Source: [Clostridium] scindens ATCC 35704
GTDB lineage: Bacteria; Bacillota; Clostridia; Lachnospirales; Lachnospiraceae
DNA: 64,000 bases
Reading direction: 5' to 3'
NCBI RefSeq assembly: GCF_004295125.1
Contig: NZ_CP036170.1
Location: 1,731,501 to 1,795,500 of the forward strand
Translations under genes and position numbers: made by a program
The notes under the pieces: model-generated
What the model was told of the DNA's origin: nothing
The model's input: only the letters and a program-made list of their open reading frames with translations
Databases searched by the model: none
Part shown: one piece after another, positions 44,845-55,102 of the stretch
How the letters are laid out: every line of letters starts with the position of its first letter
How positions within the stretch are numbered: the first letter of the stretch is position 1

Positions 44845-47800
44845 ATGGCAAAAGATGACTATCATTTTGAACGATTAACACCAATTAATGATATTGAGCT
44901 GAAAGTATATGAAGAGGCAATCAATTATGTATTTGAGAACCAGGATATAAAGAACGTAGCTATTTCGGGTGCATATAGTGCGGGTAAAAGCAGCGTTTTG
45001 GAGTCATACAAGAAGAAACATAGTGGGTTACAGTTTTTACATATTTCTCTTGCACATTTTCAATCTCCAGATTTAGAAGAAGAAACAAAGGATGCTGACA
45101 AAAATGATCATGAGGAAAATGAAGGAGTTAAAGAATCTGTATTAGAGGGAAAAATATTGAATCAACTGATACACCAAATACCTTCTGATAAAATCCCTCA
45201 AACTAATTTTAGAGTTAAGAGAAAAATAAAGCGATCGGATATTGCGAAAAGCACAGTAATAATATTTATGTTAGTGCTTATGATACTATATTTCATTTTT
45301 TTTAAATTCTGGAAAAAATATGTGTTATCACTGCCGGACAATATATTGAAATCGATTTTATCGTGGTCCATTAGTCAATATAGCCTGCTGATCAGTGGGA
45401 TAATCTTGACCATACTATTAGGGACCGTGATTTATGGAGTGGTAAAAATACAGAAGAATAAAAATGTATTCCGGAAATTGAATCTTCAAGGGAATGAGAT
45501 TGAGATATTTGAAGAGAGCAATGATTCATATTTTGATAAATATCTTAATGAAGTGTTGTATTTGTTTGAGAATGCAGAGGTTGATGCGATTGTTTTTGAA
45601 GATATGGACCGTTTCAATGTAAATAGTATATTTGAGCGACTGCGAGAGGTAAATACTCTTGTAAATATCCGGTTACAAAAGGATGATAAAAAAATTATAC
45701 GTTTTTTCTATTTGCTGCGTGATGATATTTTTGTATCAAAAGATAGAACAAAGTTTTTCGACTATATCATTCCTGTTGTACCTGTTTTAGACAGTTCCAA
45801 TTCCTATGATCAATTTCTTGATCTCTTAAAAATCGGCGGGATTTTAGAACTCTTTGATATGAATTTTTTACAGGGGTTATCATTATATATTGATGATATG
45901 CGTCTGTTAAAAAACATTTATAATGAATTCGTGATTTATTATAACCGTATAAATACGACCGAATTGGATTGTAATAAAATGCTTGCCATGATTACATATA
46001 AAAATTTATTTCCACGTGATTTCAGCGAATTACAGTTGAATCAGGGATTTGTGTACTCTTTGTTTGATAAGAAAGATGAATTTATAAAAAATGAACTAGA
46101 AGAAATAGAAAATCAACAGGAAGATGCACAAAAGTTTATAGATGAATTAAAAACAGAATCTCTTGTTGAAATCCGAGAGTTGGGTGCTGCTATTGCATAT
46201 AAGTATTTAAGGAATTACAATTGGTATTCATACAGTGATGATGATTTAGATGACTTTATAATGCGATACTTAAATGGAGATCGTTTAAAAGAATATGTGC
46301 ATCGTAAAAAAATCATAGAGGATAGATCATCAGGGCGTATTTCTCAATTAGAAGAGCAGATATGGAATTTAGAAAAGCAAAAAAGTATTATAAAAAATAA
46401 ACAGCTTTGCAAAATAATTAATCGCAAAAATTTAAATACAATTTTTAGTATTATAAGCACAAATGAAATTGGGATTGTTAGAGAATTTAAGGAAATAAAA
46501 AGCAGCGAGTATTTCGATCTCTTAAAATATCTTATCCGTAATGGGTATATTGATGAAACCTATAGCGATTATATGACATATTTTTATGAAAATAGCCTGA
46601 GTCGTGTGGATAAAATTTTCTTGCGTAGTATTTCAGACAGCAGGGCAAAAGAGTATACATACCGTTTGAAAAATCCTAAATTAGTGGTTTCAAGGCTCAA
46701 AATTGTGGATTTTGATCAAGAAGAGACCTTAAACTTTGACTTGTTTGCTTATCTATTAAAGACACCGGATGAAGTGGAATACTTAAATAGATTTATAAAT
46801 CAGCTTAAAAACACAAATAATTATAAATTTGTCGGGACTTTTTTTGACACTCGAACAGCGTTACCTGAGTTTGTTCGAAATCTTAATATCAGATGGCCAG
46901 AGATGCTAGCAGAGGCTATTTATGAAAAAAACTTATCAGAGAAACAGGTATGGAAATATTCTATTTACACATTGTGTTATTCGGAAAGCGATACAATCTG
47001 CTTGATGAATCAGGATAATGCCATTAGTGATTATATATCAAATGAGCGGAATTATCTTTCGATTAATGATGATGCGTATATTGATAAACTTATTGCTGGA
47101 TTTAAACTCTTGGAAGTGAAATTTAAAGGTATTGACTATGATAAGTCTAATAAGGTTTTATTTCAAAGGATCTATGAAGAGTCGCTATATATGATAAATA
47201 GTGAAAATATTCAGCTTATGTTGTGCAAAATGTGTGGGATAGAAGATCAGGAGGAAATACTGCATAAAAATTATTCGATTTTATGTTCCATATCAGATTC
47301 CGCAATCACCCAATATATTGAAAAGAACATAACACAATACATTGAAGTGATGTTGCAAATGTGTAAAGGCCTCATTATGGATGATGAGCAGGCTATAGTA
47401 TCTATATTAAATAATTTTAATATTACAAAAGAACAAAACGAGAAGTATATTCAGTGTTTAAAAACTGTTATTTCTCAGATAGTACAGGTTGAAGATCCGT
47501 CTTTATGGGGAATATTATTAGACAATGATTCGGTGGACTATTCGGAAGAAAACATTTCTGCTTACTTTGAAAAGCTGCAAGGTACAGAGATAGACCATAC
47601 TTTGGTTTCTTTTATCAATCGTCACGATATGATTCTTGATTTTTCAGATTATGATTGTATAGAGGAATCTAAAAAACAGATGTTTATAAGTTTCATATCA
47701 TGTAATGATGTTGAGAATACTAGATATGAAAAACTTCTATCATCGTTTAAATTGGAACTTAAGGAGTTTGCTATTTCAGGAATTTCAGACGAAAAGATTG

Positions 47801-48534
47801 ATATTCTGATAAAGATATCTATCATTCAAATGACAAAAGTAAATTTGGTGTTTATGCGTAATGAGTACTCGGATCATGTACTAAATTTTATTAATGAAAA
47901 TATCAATCAGTATGTGGATATTATGGATGATGAGATTTTTTCTCTTCAAGAATTACTGGAAGTGCTGAGATGGAAGGTTAGTGATGAGATAAAAATGAAG
48001 CTTATGTCCTTTACAAATCAGGAAATTTCTATAATTAACGAGCACTATTCAACCAAAGTATGTATGTACATTCTTGAAAATAATTTTTCAAAATCCGATT
48101 TGCCTGAATTGCTACAGTCATATGATAATTGGAATAAAGAAGTACAGGCTAAGATATATGCTTTAGCATTAATATATATATCTGATATAATAGCAAATCC
48201 CCAAAATGTCTCTTCTCAATTGAAAGACAGATTACTGTACTCTATGGAATTGAAGATTGAGAGTAGAATTGACTTGCTGATAGCAATGCTGTCTGACCTG
48301 AACGTGGAATATGTAAAGAACCTATTAGTAGAATGGGGCTTAAAGGATTATATTAAAATTTTCGATAACCGTAGCCGTCCAAGATTTATAATTAACTCTA
48401 CTAATAAGAAAATATTAGATGCGTTTAGAGAAAAAGGATGGATTGAACGTTATGAAGAAGATACGAATAAAGCTGGTTTTTATAAAATAAAAAAAGGAAA
48501 AGGTTTAAGACAATTGCCTAAAGAGTTATTGTAA
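44845..48534 (+). CDS. YobI-type P-loop NTPase with two membrane helices
   Basis: 1229 aa. Walker A GAYSAGKSSVLESY (residues ~40-54), two hydrophobic segments at about 133-156 and 178-205, then Walker B-like VDAIVFEDMDRFN (about 248-260) and FFYLLRDDIFVSKDRTKFFDYIIPVVP (about 290-315). A very long helical, poorly conserved C-terminal region follows. The order matches the YobI-like P-loop NTPase family, STAND/NACHT-like proteins often found near restriction systems. A defence role is inferred from the family and the McrBC genes behind it. It has its own RBS and no overlap. Confidence 0.75.
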   Translation: MAKDDYHFERLTPINDIELKVYEEAINYVFENQDIKNVAISGAYSAGKSSVLESYKKKHSGLQFLHISLAHFQSPDLEEETKDADKNDHEENEGVKESVLEGKILNQLIHQIPSDKIPQTNFRVKRKIKRSDIAKSTVIIFMLVLMILYFIFFKFWKKYVLSLPDNILKSILSWSISQYSLLISGIILTILLGTVIYGVVKIQKNKNVFRKLNLQGNEIEIFEESNDSYFDKYLNEVLYLFENAEVDAIVFEDMDRFNVNSIFERLREVNTLVNIRLQKDDKKIIRFFYLLRDDIFVSKDRTKFFDYIIPVVPVLDSSNSYDQFLDLLKIGGILELFDMNFLQGLSLYIDDMRLLKNIYNEFVIYYNRINTTELDCNKMLAMITYKNLFPRDFSELQLNQGFVYSLFDKKDEFIKNELEEIENQQEDAQKFIDELKTESLVEIRELGAAIAYKYLRNYNWYSYSDDDLDDFIMRYLNGDRLKEYVHRKKIIEDRSSGRISQLEEQIWNLEKQKSIIKNKQLCKIINRKNLNTIFSIISTNEIGIVREFKEIKSSEYFDLLKYLIRNGYIDETYSDYMTYFYENSLSRVDKIFLRSISDSRAKEYTYRLKNPKLVVSRLKIVDFDQEETLNFDLFAYLLKTPDEVEYLNRFINQLKNTNNYKFVGTFFDTRTALPEFVRNLNIRWPEMLAEAIYEKNLSEKQVWKYSIYTLCYSESDTICLMNQDNAISDYISNERNYLSINDDAYIDKLIAGFKLLEVKFKGIDYDKSNKVLFQRIYEESLYMINSENIQLMLCKMCGIEDQEEILHKNYSILCSISDSAITQYIEKNITQYIEVMLQMCKGLIMDDEQAIVSILNNFNITKEQNEKYIQCLKTVISQIVQVEDPSLWGILLDNDSVDYSEENISAYFEKLQGTEIDHTLVSFINRHDMILDFSDYDCIEESKKQMFISFISCNDVENTRYEKLLSSFKLELKEFAISGISDEKIDILIKISIIQMTKVNLVFMRNEYSDHVLNFINENINQYVDIMDDEIFSLQELLEVLRWKVSDEIKMKLMSFTNQEISIINEHYSTKVCMYILENNFSKSDLPELLQSYDNWNKEVQAKIYALALIYISDIIANPQNVSSQLKDRLLYSMELKIESRIDLLIAMLSDLNVEYVKNLLVEWGLKDYIKIFDNRSRPRFIINSTNKKILDAFREKGWIERYEEDTNKAGFYKIKKGKGLRQLPKELL

Positions 48535-48765
48535 TTCAAATTATAAATCAAAATAAGTATTAGTAATGGTTTTAGAGTTGTCAAGCATTTCAATAGCATG
48601 AGAAACTTAGACATGTAATAAAAATGTTTATTTAGTTTAAATCCTTTTAAAGAATAAGGAATGAACTATATTTACTCTTAGGAGGGGCTGTTATTAGAAG
48701 GAAAATGAAATTTAAGTATTATTATGCTGTAACAATCGAAAGATTAGTAATTTAGGAGGTACATA

Positions 48766-50952
48766 ATGGCACAATTTGACTGGGTAGATTTTTATAAGGC
48801 TTTTGCTAAAGCCTTACTTCATTACAAAGGCAACCGTTCCGCTTTAATTCAAACCATTAAAAAGGTTTATGCAGAGATTGAGATTAATCTGCCTACACTG
48901 GAGCGAGATAATCAGATTGTAGACATAGATCCCTTTACCGTATTTGGTTTGTTTAATAAGAGCAAGTTAAAGGAATCAAACAGGGTAAAAATTATTACGG
49001 CGTTCGCAAGGGAACTTGCTGTTGATGCTGCAGTTCCTACCTCGTTTGATGCTGTCCCAGTTTTGAACAACCAGAACGCTACCTTCTATTACTGGATAGG
49101 AGACAGAGGTCCAGATGATGTTGATCATCTCTGGGATCTCTTTGAGAGTGCATTGGAATATGCGAAGACTCCATCAGATGACAAGAGACAGATGGATTCA
49201 AAATATTTTGATCTTGCTATTAATTTGAAAGGCAATGGAAATAGTAAAATTACTATGGGGTTATACTGGATTGCTCCGGATGTATTTCTGAATCTTGACA
49301 GTAGAAATACTTGGTATATTTATGAATCTGGCAAGCTCCCGTCTGATGTAGTCGATTCTCTCCCTCGGATTGAACAAAAGATCTCGGCAGATAAATATTT
49401 TGAAATTGCAGAAAGACTTCAAAGTTATCTGCAGAGTGAGCGTAGTGCTTTGAAAGATTTTAAGGAGCTCTCTTTTGAGGCATGGACGTATTCTGAACAG
49501 ATAAATCAAGAGGAAAGAGCAGCTAAAGTTCAAAGCCAGCGTGATGACAAAGGGAGTGCGCTTGCGGATGAGGATGTGGACACGGTCCATTACTGGATCT
49601 ATTCGCCCGGTGACAGTGCTTATAAATGGGACGAGTTTTATAAGCATGGTATTATGGCAATTGGTTGGGGAGAGATTGGAGATCTGAGGGTATTTGCCAG
49701 CAAAGAAGATATGAAAAAGAAAATGAAGGAGACATATGATTCTTCACGTCCTTATACAAATGTAGCCCTTGCTACCTGGCAGTTTGCAAATGAAATGAAA
49801 CCGGGAGATATTGTTTTTGCAAAGAAAGGTATGCATCAGATTATTGGCAGGGGGATTGTAAAGTCAGATTATATCTTTGATGACAGTGTTGAAGATGAAT
49901 TCAAAAATATCCGGCAGGTTGATTGGACGGACAAAGGAGAATGGCCTCATCCTGGTCAGGCGGTCATGAAGACGCTGACAGACATTACGGCATATACAGA
50001 TTATGTTGAGCAACTGAACGATTTATTTGAAACAGAGGATGATATTGACGAGACGGAGGATGATGATTCTAAATTCCCAGTATATACGAAAGCAGATTTT
50101 CTGTATGGGAAGGAAGATGGCAGAGATCGAGTCTATATGAGTGAGGAAGATTATGACACCCTTGTAGGGCTTGTTAGAAATAAGAAAAATGCAATCCTTC
50201 AGGGAGCTCCGGGAGTCGGAAAGACATTTATTGCAAAGCGACTTGCATATTCTATGATGGGGAAGAAGAATCCGAATCGAGTGATGTTGGTTCAGTTTCA
50301 TCAGAGTTATTCTTATGAGGATTTTATAGAGGGATTCCGTCCGGTTTCTTCCGGTGGATTTGAGATCAAGAAGGGAGCGTTCTATAATTTTTGTAAAAAG
50401 GCTCAGTATGATCCGGAACATGAGTATTTCTTTATCATTGATGAGATTAATCGCGGAAATTTGAGTAAGATTTTTGGAGAATTATTCATGTTGATTGAGA
50501 ATGATAAGCGTGGAAATGAATTGCATCTGCTTTACTCCGATGAGAAATTTTTTGTACCAAAGAATGTATATATCATTGGAATGATGAATACTGCAGATCG
50601 GCGTTTGGCAATGCTGGATTATGCTCTGCGCAGAAGGTTTGCGTTCTTTGATATGAAACCAGGATTTGATACAGAGGGATTCTTTGAGTATAGAAAGAAG
50701 TTGGCCAATAAAAAGTTTGACAAACTCATTACTACAGTTGAAAACCTGAATAAAGTAATTTCAACGGATGATTCCCTTGGAGAAGGCTTTTGTATTGGAC
50801 ACAGTTATTTCTGTAATCTGGATCATGTATCAGATAAGACGTTGTCTGATATTGTTGAATACGAGCTGATTCCGATGCTAAAAGAATATTGGTTTGACGA
50901 ACCGCCGAAAGTACAAGAATGGACAAATAATCTCAGGAGTGCTGTAAAGTGA
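48766..50952 (+). CDS. mcrB: McrB-type GTPase with an EVE/PUA-like modified-DNA reader
   Basis: 728 aa. N-terminal DNA-binding region of its own type (1-240), then an EVE-like domain (about 265-420: VHYWIYSPGDSAYKWDEFY, IMAIGWGEIGDL, KPGDIVFAKKGMHQIIGRG) expected to flip modified cytosine. The AAA+ motor has Walker A LQGAPGVGKTFIAKRL, YEDFIEGFRP, Walker B FFIIDEINRGNLSKIFGEL and the McrB signature MMNTADR with ALRRRFAF. It loads McrC onto methylated DNA and translocates with GTP. The gene overlaps mcrC by 4 nt. Confidence 0.93.
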   Translation: MAQFDWVDFYKAFAKALLHYKGNRSALIQTIKKVYAEIEINLPTLERDNQIVDIDPFTVFGLFNKSKLKESNRVKIITAFARELAVDAAVPTSFDAVPVLNNQNATFYYWIGDRGPDDVDHLWDLFESALEYAKTPSDDKRQMDSKYFDLAINLKGNGNSKITMGLYWIAPDVFLNLDSRNTWYIYESGKLPSDVVDSLPRIEQKISADKYFEIAERLQSYLQSERSALKDFKELSFEAWTYSEQINQEERAAKVQSQRDDKGSALADEDVDTVHYWIYSPGDSAYKWDEFYKHGIMAIGWGEIGDLRVFASKEDMKKKMKETYDSSRPYTNVALATWQFANEMKPGDIVFAKKGMHQIIGRGIVKSDYIFDDSVEDEFKNIRQVDWTDKGEWPHPGQAVMKTLTDITAYTDYVEQLNDLFETEDDIDETEDDDSKFPVYTKADFLYGKEDGRDRVYMSEEDYDTLVGLVRNKKNAILQGAPGVGKTFIAKRLAYSMMGKKNPNRVMLVQFHQSYSYEDFIEGFRPVSSGGFEIKKGAFYNFCKKAQYDPEHEYFFIIDEINRGNLSKIFGELFMLIENDKRGNELHLLYSDEKFFVPKNVYIIGMMNTADRRLAMLDYALRRRFAFFDMKPGFDTEGFFEYRKKLANKKFDKLITTVENLNKVISTDDSLGEGFCIGHSYFCNLDHVSDKTLSDIVEYELIPMLKEYWFDEPPKVQEWTNNLRSAVK

Positions 50953-51980
50953 TACCTATACGGAATATTTATTATATGCTTTCTTATGCCTTTCAGGTGC
51001 TTAATGAACAGGGATATAGGAAGATTGCTACAGAACAATTTCATAATGTGGCTGATCTGTGTGCGGCGATTTTGATTAAAGGGATTTCATCACAGCTGAA
51101 ACGAGGACTGGGACAGGAATATGTTTCAAAAACAGAAACCTTATCTGCATTAAGAGGAAAAATTGATGTGTCAGAATCAATCAAAACGATGACGATGCTC
51201 AGAAATCAGATGGTTTGTACATATGATGAGTTTTCTGTGAATTCAAGGATGAATCAGATAATCAAAGCTACGGTTAGGATGTTGATGTATGCCAATATCT
51301 CCAAAGAACGGAAAAAAGAATTAAAGAAACAGATGCTTTTTTTCAGTGAAGTTGCGGAGATAGATTTAAATACCATTGACTGGAATATTCGATATAACAG
51401 GAATAATCAGACATACAGAATGCTGATATCTATCTGTTATCTGGTGGTAAAAGGTCTGCTGCAGACGAAGAGTGATGGAACGGTCCGCCTTATGGATTTC
51501 CTGGATGAGCAGAGGATGTGTCGTTTATATGAGAAGTTCATTTTGGAATATTATCGAAAGGAACATCCTGAAATTACGGCAAATGCTTCGCAGATCTTCT
51601 GGCAGTTGGACAATGATATGAGTGATATGCTGCCGGTTATGCAGACGGATATTATGTTAAGTCGAGGTGACAGTATTCTGATAATTGATGCGAAGTACTA
51701 TTCGCATATAATGCAGACGCACTTTGATACATATAGCATTCATTCCGGGAATTTGTATCAGATTTTTACATATGTGAAAAACAAGGAAATAGAACTTGCT
51801 GATAAGCCACATGTTGTTTCGGGCTTGTTATTATATGCAAAGACAGACGAGACCCTACTTCCAAATCAAACTTATCAGATGAGTGGAAATAAGATCAGTG
51901 TGAAAACGTTGGATCTTGACTGTGACTTTGAAAAGATTGCGGAACAATTGGATGAAATAGTGGATGAATATTTTGTATAG
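50949..51980 (+). CDS. mcrC: McrC-type endonuclease subunit
   Basis: 343 aa, GTG start in a GTGA overlap with mcrB. The N-terminus (IPIRNIYYMLSYAFQVL) is typical of the McrC/LlaJI family. The PD-(D/E)XK site lies near MQTDIMLSRGDSILIIDAKYYSHIMQ (Asp ... Asp-Ala-Lys). With McrB it forms the type IV restriction complex cutting modified foreign DNA. All catalytic residues are visible, so this system looks intact. Confidence 0.92.
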   Translation: MIPIRNIYYMLSYAFQVLNEQGYRKIATEQFHNVADLCAAILIKGISSQLKRGLGQEYVSKTETLSALRGKIDVSESIKTMTMLRNQMVCTYDEFSVNSRMNQIIKATVRMLMYANISKERKKELKKQMLFFSEVAEIDLNTIDWNIRYNRNNQTYRMLISICYLVVKGLLQTKSDGTVRLMDFLDEQRMCRLYEKFILEYYRKEHPEITANASQIFWQLDNDMSDMLPVMQTDIMLSRGDSILIIDAKYYSHIMQTHFDTYSIHSGNLYQIFTYVKNKEIELADKPHVVSGLLLYAKTDETLLPNQTYQMSGNKISVKTLDLDCDFEKIAEQLDEIVDEYFV

Positions 51981-52015
51981 AGATTAGTTGTCAGCATTTA
52001 TTTTGGAGAAAAAAT

Positions 52016-52495
52016 ATGATAGATACAAGTAAATCAAAATCTGATGAACAACAAAAAGCCGAAATTATCATAGGGGATCATGTTGAAGAAGAACTTTCCT
52101 GTCCCTTGAAAAGGAATGAGAAAGTTGTTCTTAGTGAGGGAATATATATTGTGCCGGATTTATATTCAGAAAAAGATAGAATTGTGGGTGAGATATTTGC
52201 GCATATCGGTTCTCTTAAGGTCGGTCAGCAACATAAGATATCGCAGGATATTTTGAAAATGCTTTTGCTGGAAAAAACAAAAGGCGTTAAATATAGAAAA
52301 GTGCTTGTTATTATTGACGACAAAATAGAAGAATACCTCAGAGGAAAATCATTTATTGCTGAGAGTATTAGACAATTTGGTATAGAAGTAAAAAAAGTTG
52401 ATCTTTCACATGAAATATATGAAAAGATAGTGAGTGCACAAAGGCAACAAGTGATGGTAAATGAATTTGATATGCGAAAATACAGTGCGAAATAG
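52016..52495 (+). CDS. Hypothetical protein, possibly PD-(D/E)XK-like, of the McrBC operon
   Basis: 159 aa, 35 nt after mcrC with GGAGAA before the ATG. The central segment IVPDLYSEKDRIVGEIFAHIGSLKVGQQHKISQDILKML has a PD...E.....K pattern compatible with a PD-(D/E)XK fold, followed by a strand VLVIIDDKI. I do not recognise a named family. As it follows mcrC closely it may be an accessory nuclease or a regulator of the restriction island. Confidence 0.6.
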   Translation: MIDTSKSKSDEQQKAEIIIGDHVEEELSCPLKRNEKVVLSEGIYIVPDLYSEKDRIVGEIFAHIGSLKVGQQHKISQDILKMLLLEKTKGVKYRKVLVIIDDKIEEYLRGKSFIAESIRQFGIEVKKVDLSHEIYEKIVSAQRQQVMVNEFDMRKYSAK

Positions 52496-52710
52496 TTCCG
52501 TTTATTTAGTTGAATTTAACAATAGGTTGTAAAATTGCAACTCCTGCAATATAATATAATAGGTTTATTTTAAGCATTATATTTTATTTTCGCTCAAAAA
52601 GTAAATTTGCGGAACAGTGAAAAGAGATATCTTGTGGCTGAGATTGTGGGGACTAACAAATTTCTGAATAGAAATGTAAGAGCGATTGAGAAAGAAAAGC
52701 GGGGGAGAAT

Positions 52711-55092
52711 ATGAATAAAAAAGGAATGTCTGAGCAAGATATAAGAACAAAATATATAACGCCCGCAATTCTGGCGGCTGGTTGGAATAGGGACTTGCAA
52801 ATTAGAGAGGAAGTTTCTTTTACAAAAGGTAAGATCACAGTACGCAGAAAAATTGTGAAGCGTGGAGAGCGAAAACGCGCAGATTATATTTTGTATTGGA
52901 AACCGAACATCCCACTTGCAATCGTGGAAGCAAAAGACAATAACCACAATATTGCGGATGGTATGGAGCAGGCTCTAAATTATGCCGAGATTTTGGACAT
53001 ACCCTTTGTGTTCACATCTAACGGCGATGGATTTTCTTTTTATGATAAGACAGATGGACATGATGTTCAGATAGAATTGACTTTGGATCAGTTCCCTTCT
53101 CCGGAAGAATTGTGGGCTCGTTATAAGAAATTTAAGGGTATCACAGAGGCAAGCGAAAAAGTCATAGCGCAGGATTATTACTATAATCCCAATGACGATA
53201 GAAAGCCTCGATACTATCAATGTAATGCAATTAACCGGGCTGTTGAAGCAGTTGCTAATGGACAGAACCGGTTGTTGCTGACGATGGCAACTGGTACAGG
53301 TAAGACCTATACAGCGTTTCAGATTGTTTATAGACTTTGGAAGTCTCGCACGAAAAAAAGAATTTTATTTTTGGCGGATCGGAATGTACTTGTAGATGAC
53401 CCCATGCGTAAAGATTTTAAGTTCTTTAACGCTGATAGCAATAATCGGAAAATGACCAAGATCCGCGACAAGAAAGTGGATAAAGCTTACGAGGTTTATT
53501 TTGCAATTTATCAGGGAGTGACGGGGCAAATAGGCTTTGCAGATACATATAAAGAGTTTTCACCAGACTTTTTTGATCTGATTATCGTAGACGAATGTCA
53601 TCGTGGCAGTGCAAAAGAGGATTCTGCTTGGAGAAAAATTCTGGAATACTTTAAGAATGCTACGCAGATTGGTATGACGGCCACGCCCAAAGAAACAAAG
53701 GACATCTCCAATATTGAGTATTTTGGAGAACCTATTTATACCTACACTCTGCGTCAGGGTATTGAAGATGGATTTCTTGCGCCATATAAAGTTGTCCGTG
53801 TTGGAATTGACAAGGATTTAGAAGGCTACCGTCCTACAAAAGGTAAAAGGGACAAGTACGGGATTGAGATTGAAGATCGAGAATACAACATCAAGGATTA
53901 TGACAAAAATCTGATTCTCGAAAAGCGTACAGAACTTGTAGCGAAACGAGTATCGGATTTCTTGAAGAGAAATAATTCTCGTTTTGCTAAGACGATCTTT
54001 TTCTGTGTTGATATTGACCATGCCGTCCGCATGGCTCAGGCCCTTAGAAACGAGAACGGGGATCTGGTAAAGCAGAATCCCAAGTATGTGGTACAGATGA
54101 CCAGTGGTAGTGAGGGCGTAAAAGAGCTGGAAAACTTTATGACCGCAGATGAGCCGTATCCTGTATTGGTGACTACAAGCAAATTGCTGACAACAGGTGT
54201 AGATGCAGATACTGTGAAGTTTATCGTTTTGGACAGCAATATTAATAGCATGACGGAATTCAAACAGATTATTGGCCGGGGAACAAGAATCAATGAAGAG
54301 CATGACAAGCTTTATTTTACTATTATTGATTTTCGAAATGTGACCAAGTTATTTGCTGATAAGGATTTTGACGGTGATCCGGTGAAAGTCAAAGAAACAG
54401 ATGGAGACATTCCTACGGAAGAAACGGAAGAACCTTCAACTGAAGATATTCCGCAAGAAGAGGTGTCTAAAGAAGAGTGTCAGGAGGTTCCGCCGGATGT
54501 TACTTTTGATCCGGATGATGATACGCCAAAACGGGTGAAATACTATGTCAATGATGTGCCGGTATCCATTATTAACGAAAGGGTACAGTATTTGGATGCA
54601 GACGGCAAGCTAATTACAGAAAGTCTTGTGGATTACACCAGAAAGAACATTCGCAAGGAATATGCCACGCTGGATGAGTTTTTGCAGCGGTGGAACAGTG
54701 AACAGAAGAAAACAGTCATTGTTGAGGAATTGGAGCAAAAGGGTATCTTCTTTGAAGAACTGAGAGAAGAAATCTCTAAGGATTTGGATCCCTTTGACCT
54801 TATTTGCCACATAGCTTTTGATATGCCGCCGCTGACACGAAAAGAGCGGGCCAACAATGTAAAAAAGCGTGGCTACTTTGGAAAGTACAACGAGGTTGCT
54901 AAACAGGTTTTAGAAGCGTTGCTGGACAAATATGCAGACGAAGGGCTGGCTAATCTCGAAAGTATGGAAGTTTTGAAAGTGCCTGATGTCGCCCGATTTG
55001 GTACACCGGTCGAAATACTGAAATGTTTTGGCAACAAGAGAAAATTTATGGAAGCTATTGCAGAACTGGAGGATCAGCTGTATGTAGCATAG
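52711..55092 (+). CDS. hsdR: Type I restriction enzyme subunit R (HsdR, EcoEI type)
   Basis: 793 aa. N-terminal nuclease with ADYILYWKPNIPLAIVEAKDN (Asp ... Glu-x-Lys). SF2 motor with ATGTGKTYTAFQ (motif I), IIVDECHRGS (motif II), GMTATPKE (III) and QIIGRGTRI (VI). The EcoEI-type C-terminal domain (about 700-780) contacts the methylase. Acidic low-complexity linker at about 575-610. It translocates DNA and cuts when HsdS recognises an unmethylated site. All motifs are intact while hsdM is interrupted, so R would lack a functional methylase partner unless the stop is read through. Confidence 0.93.
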   Translation: MNKKGMSEQDIRTKYITPAILAAGWNRDLQIREEVSFTKGKITVRRKIVKRGERKRADYILYWKPNIPLAIVEAKDNNHNIADGMEQALNYAEILDIPFVFTSNGDGFSFYDKTDGHDVQIELTLDQFPSPEELWARYKKFKGITEASEKVIAQDYYYNPNDDRKPRYYQCNAINRAVEAVANGQNRLLLTMATGTGKTYTAFQIVYRLWKSRTKKRILFLADRNVLVDDPMRKDFKFFNADSNNRKMTKIRDKKVDKAYEVYFAIYQGVTGQIGFADTYKEFSPDFFDLIIVDECHRGSAKEDSAWRKILEYFKNATQIGMTATPKETKDISNIEYFGEPIYTYTLRQGIEDGFLAPYKVVRVGIDKDLEGYRPTKGKRDKYGIEIEDREYNIKDYDKNLILEKRTELVAKRVSDFLKRNNSRFAKTIFFCVDIDHAVRMAQALRNENGDLVKQNPKYVVQMTSGSEGVKELENFMTADEPYPVLVTTSKLLTTGVDADTVKFIVLDSNINSMTEFKQIIGRGTRINEEHDKLYFTIIDFRNVTKLFADKDFDGDPVKVKETDGDIPTEETEEPSTEDIPQEEVSKEECQEVPPDVTFDPDDDTPKRVKYYVNDVPVSIINERVQYLDADGKLITESLVDYTRKNIRKEYATLDEFLQRWNSEQKKTVIVEELEQKGIFFEELREEISKDLDPFDLICHIAFDMPPLTRKERANNVKKRGYFGKYNEVAKQVLEALLDKYADEGLANLESMEVLKVPDVARFGTPVEILKCFGNKRKFMEAIAELEDQLYVA

Positions 55093-55102
55093 GAGAATTA
55101 TT

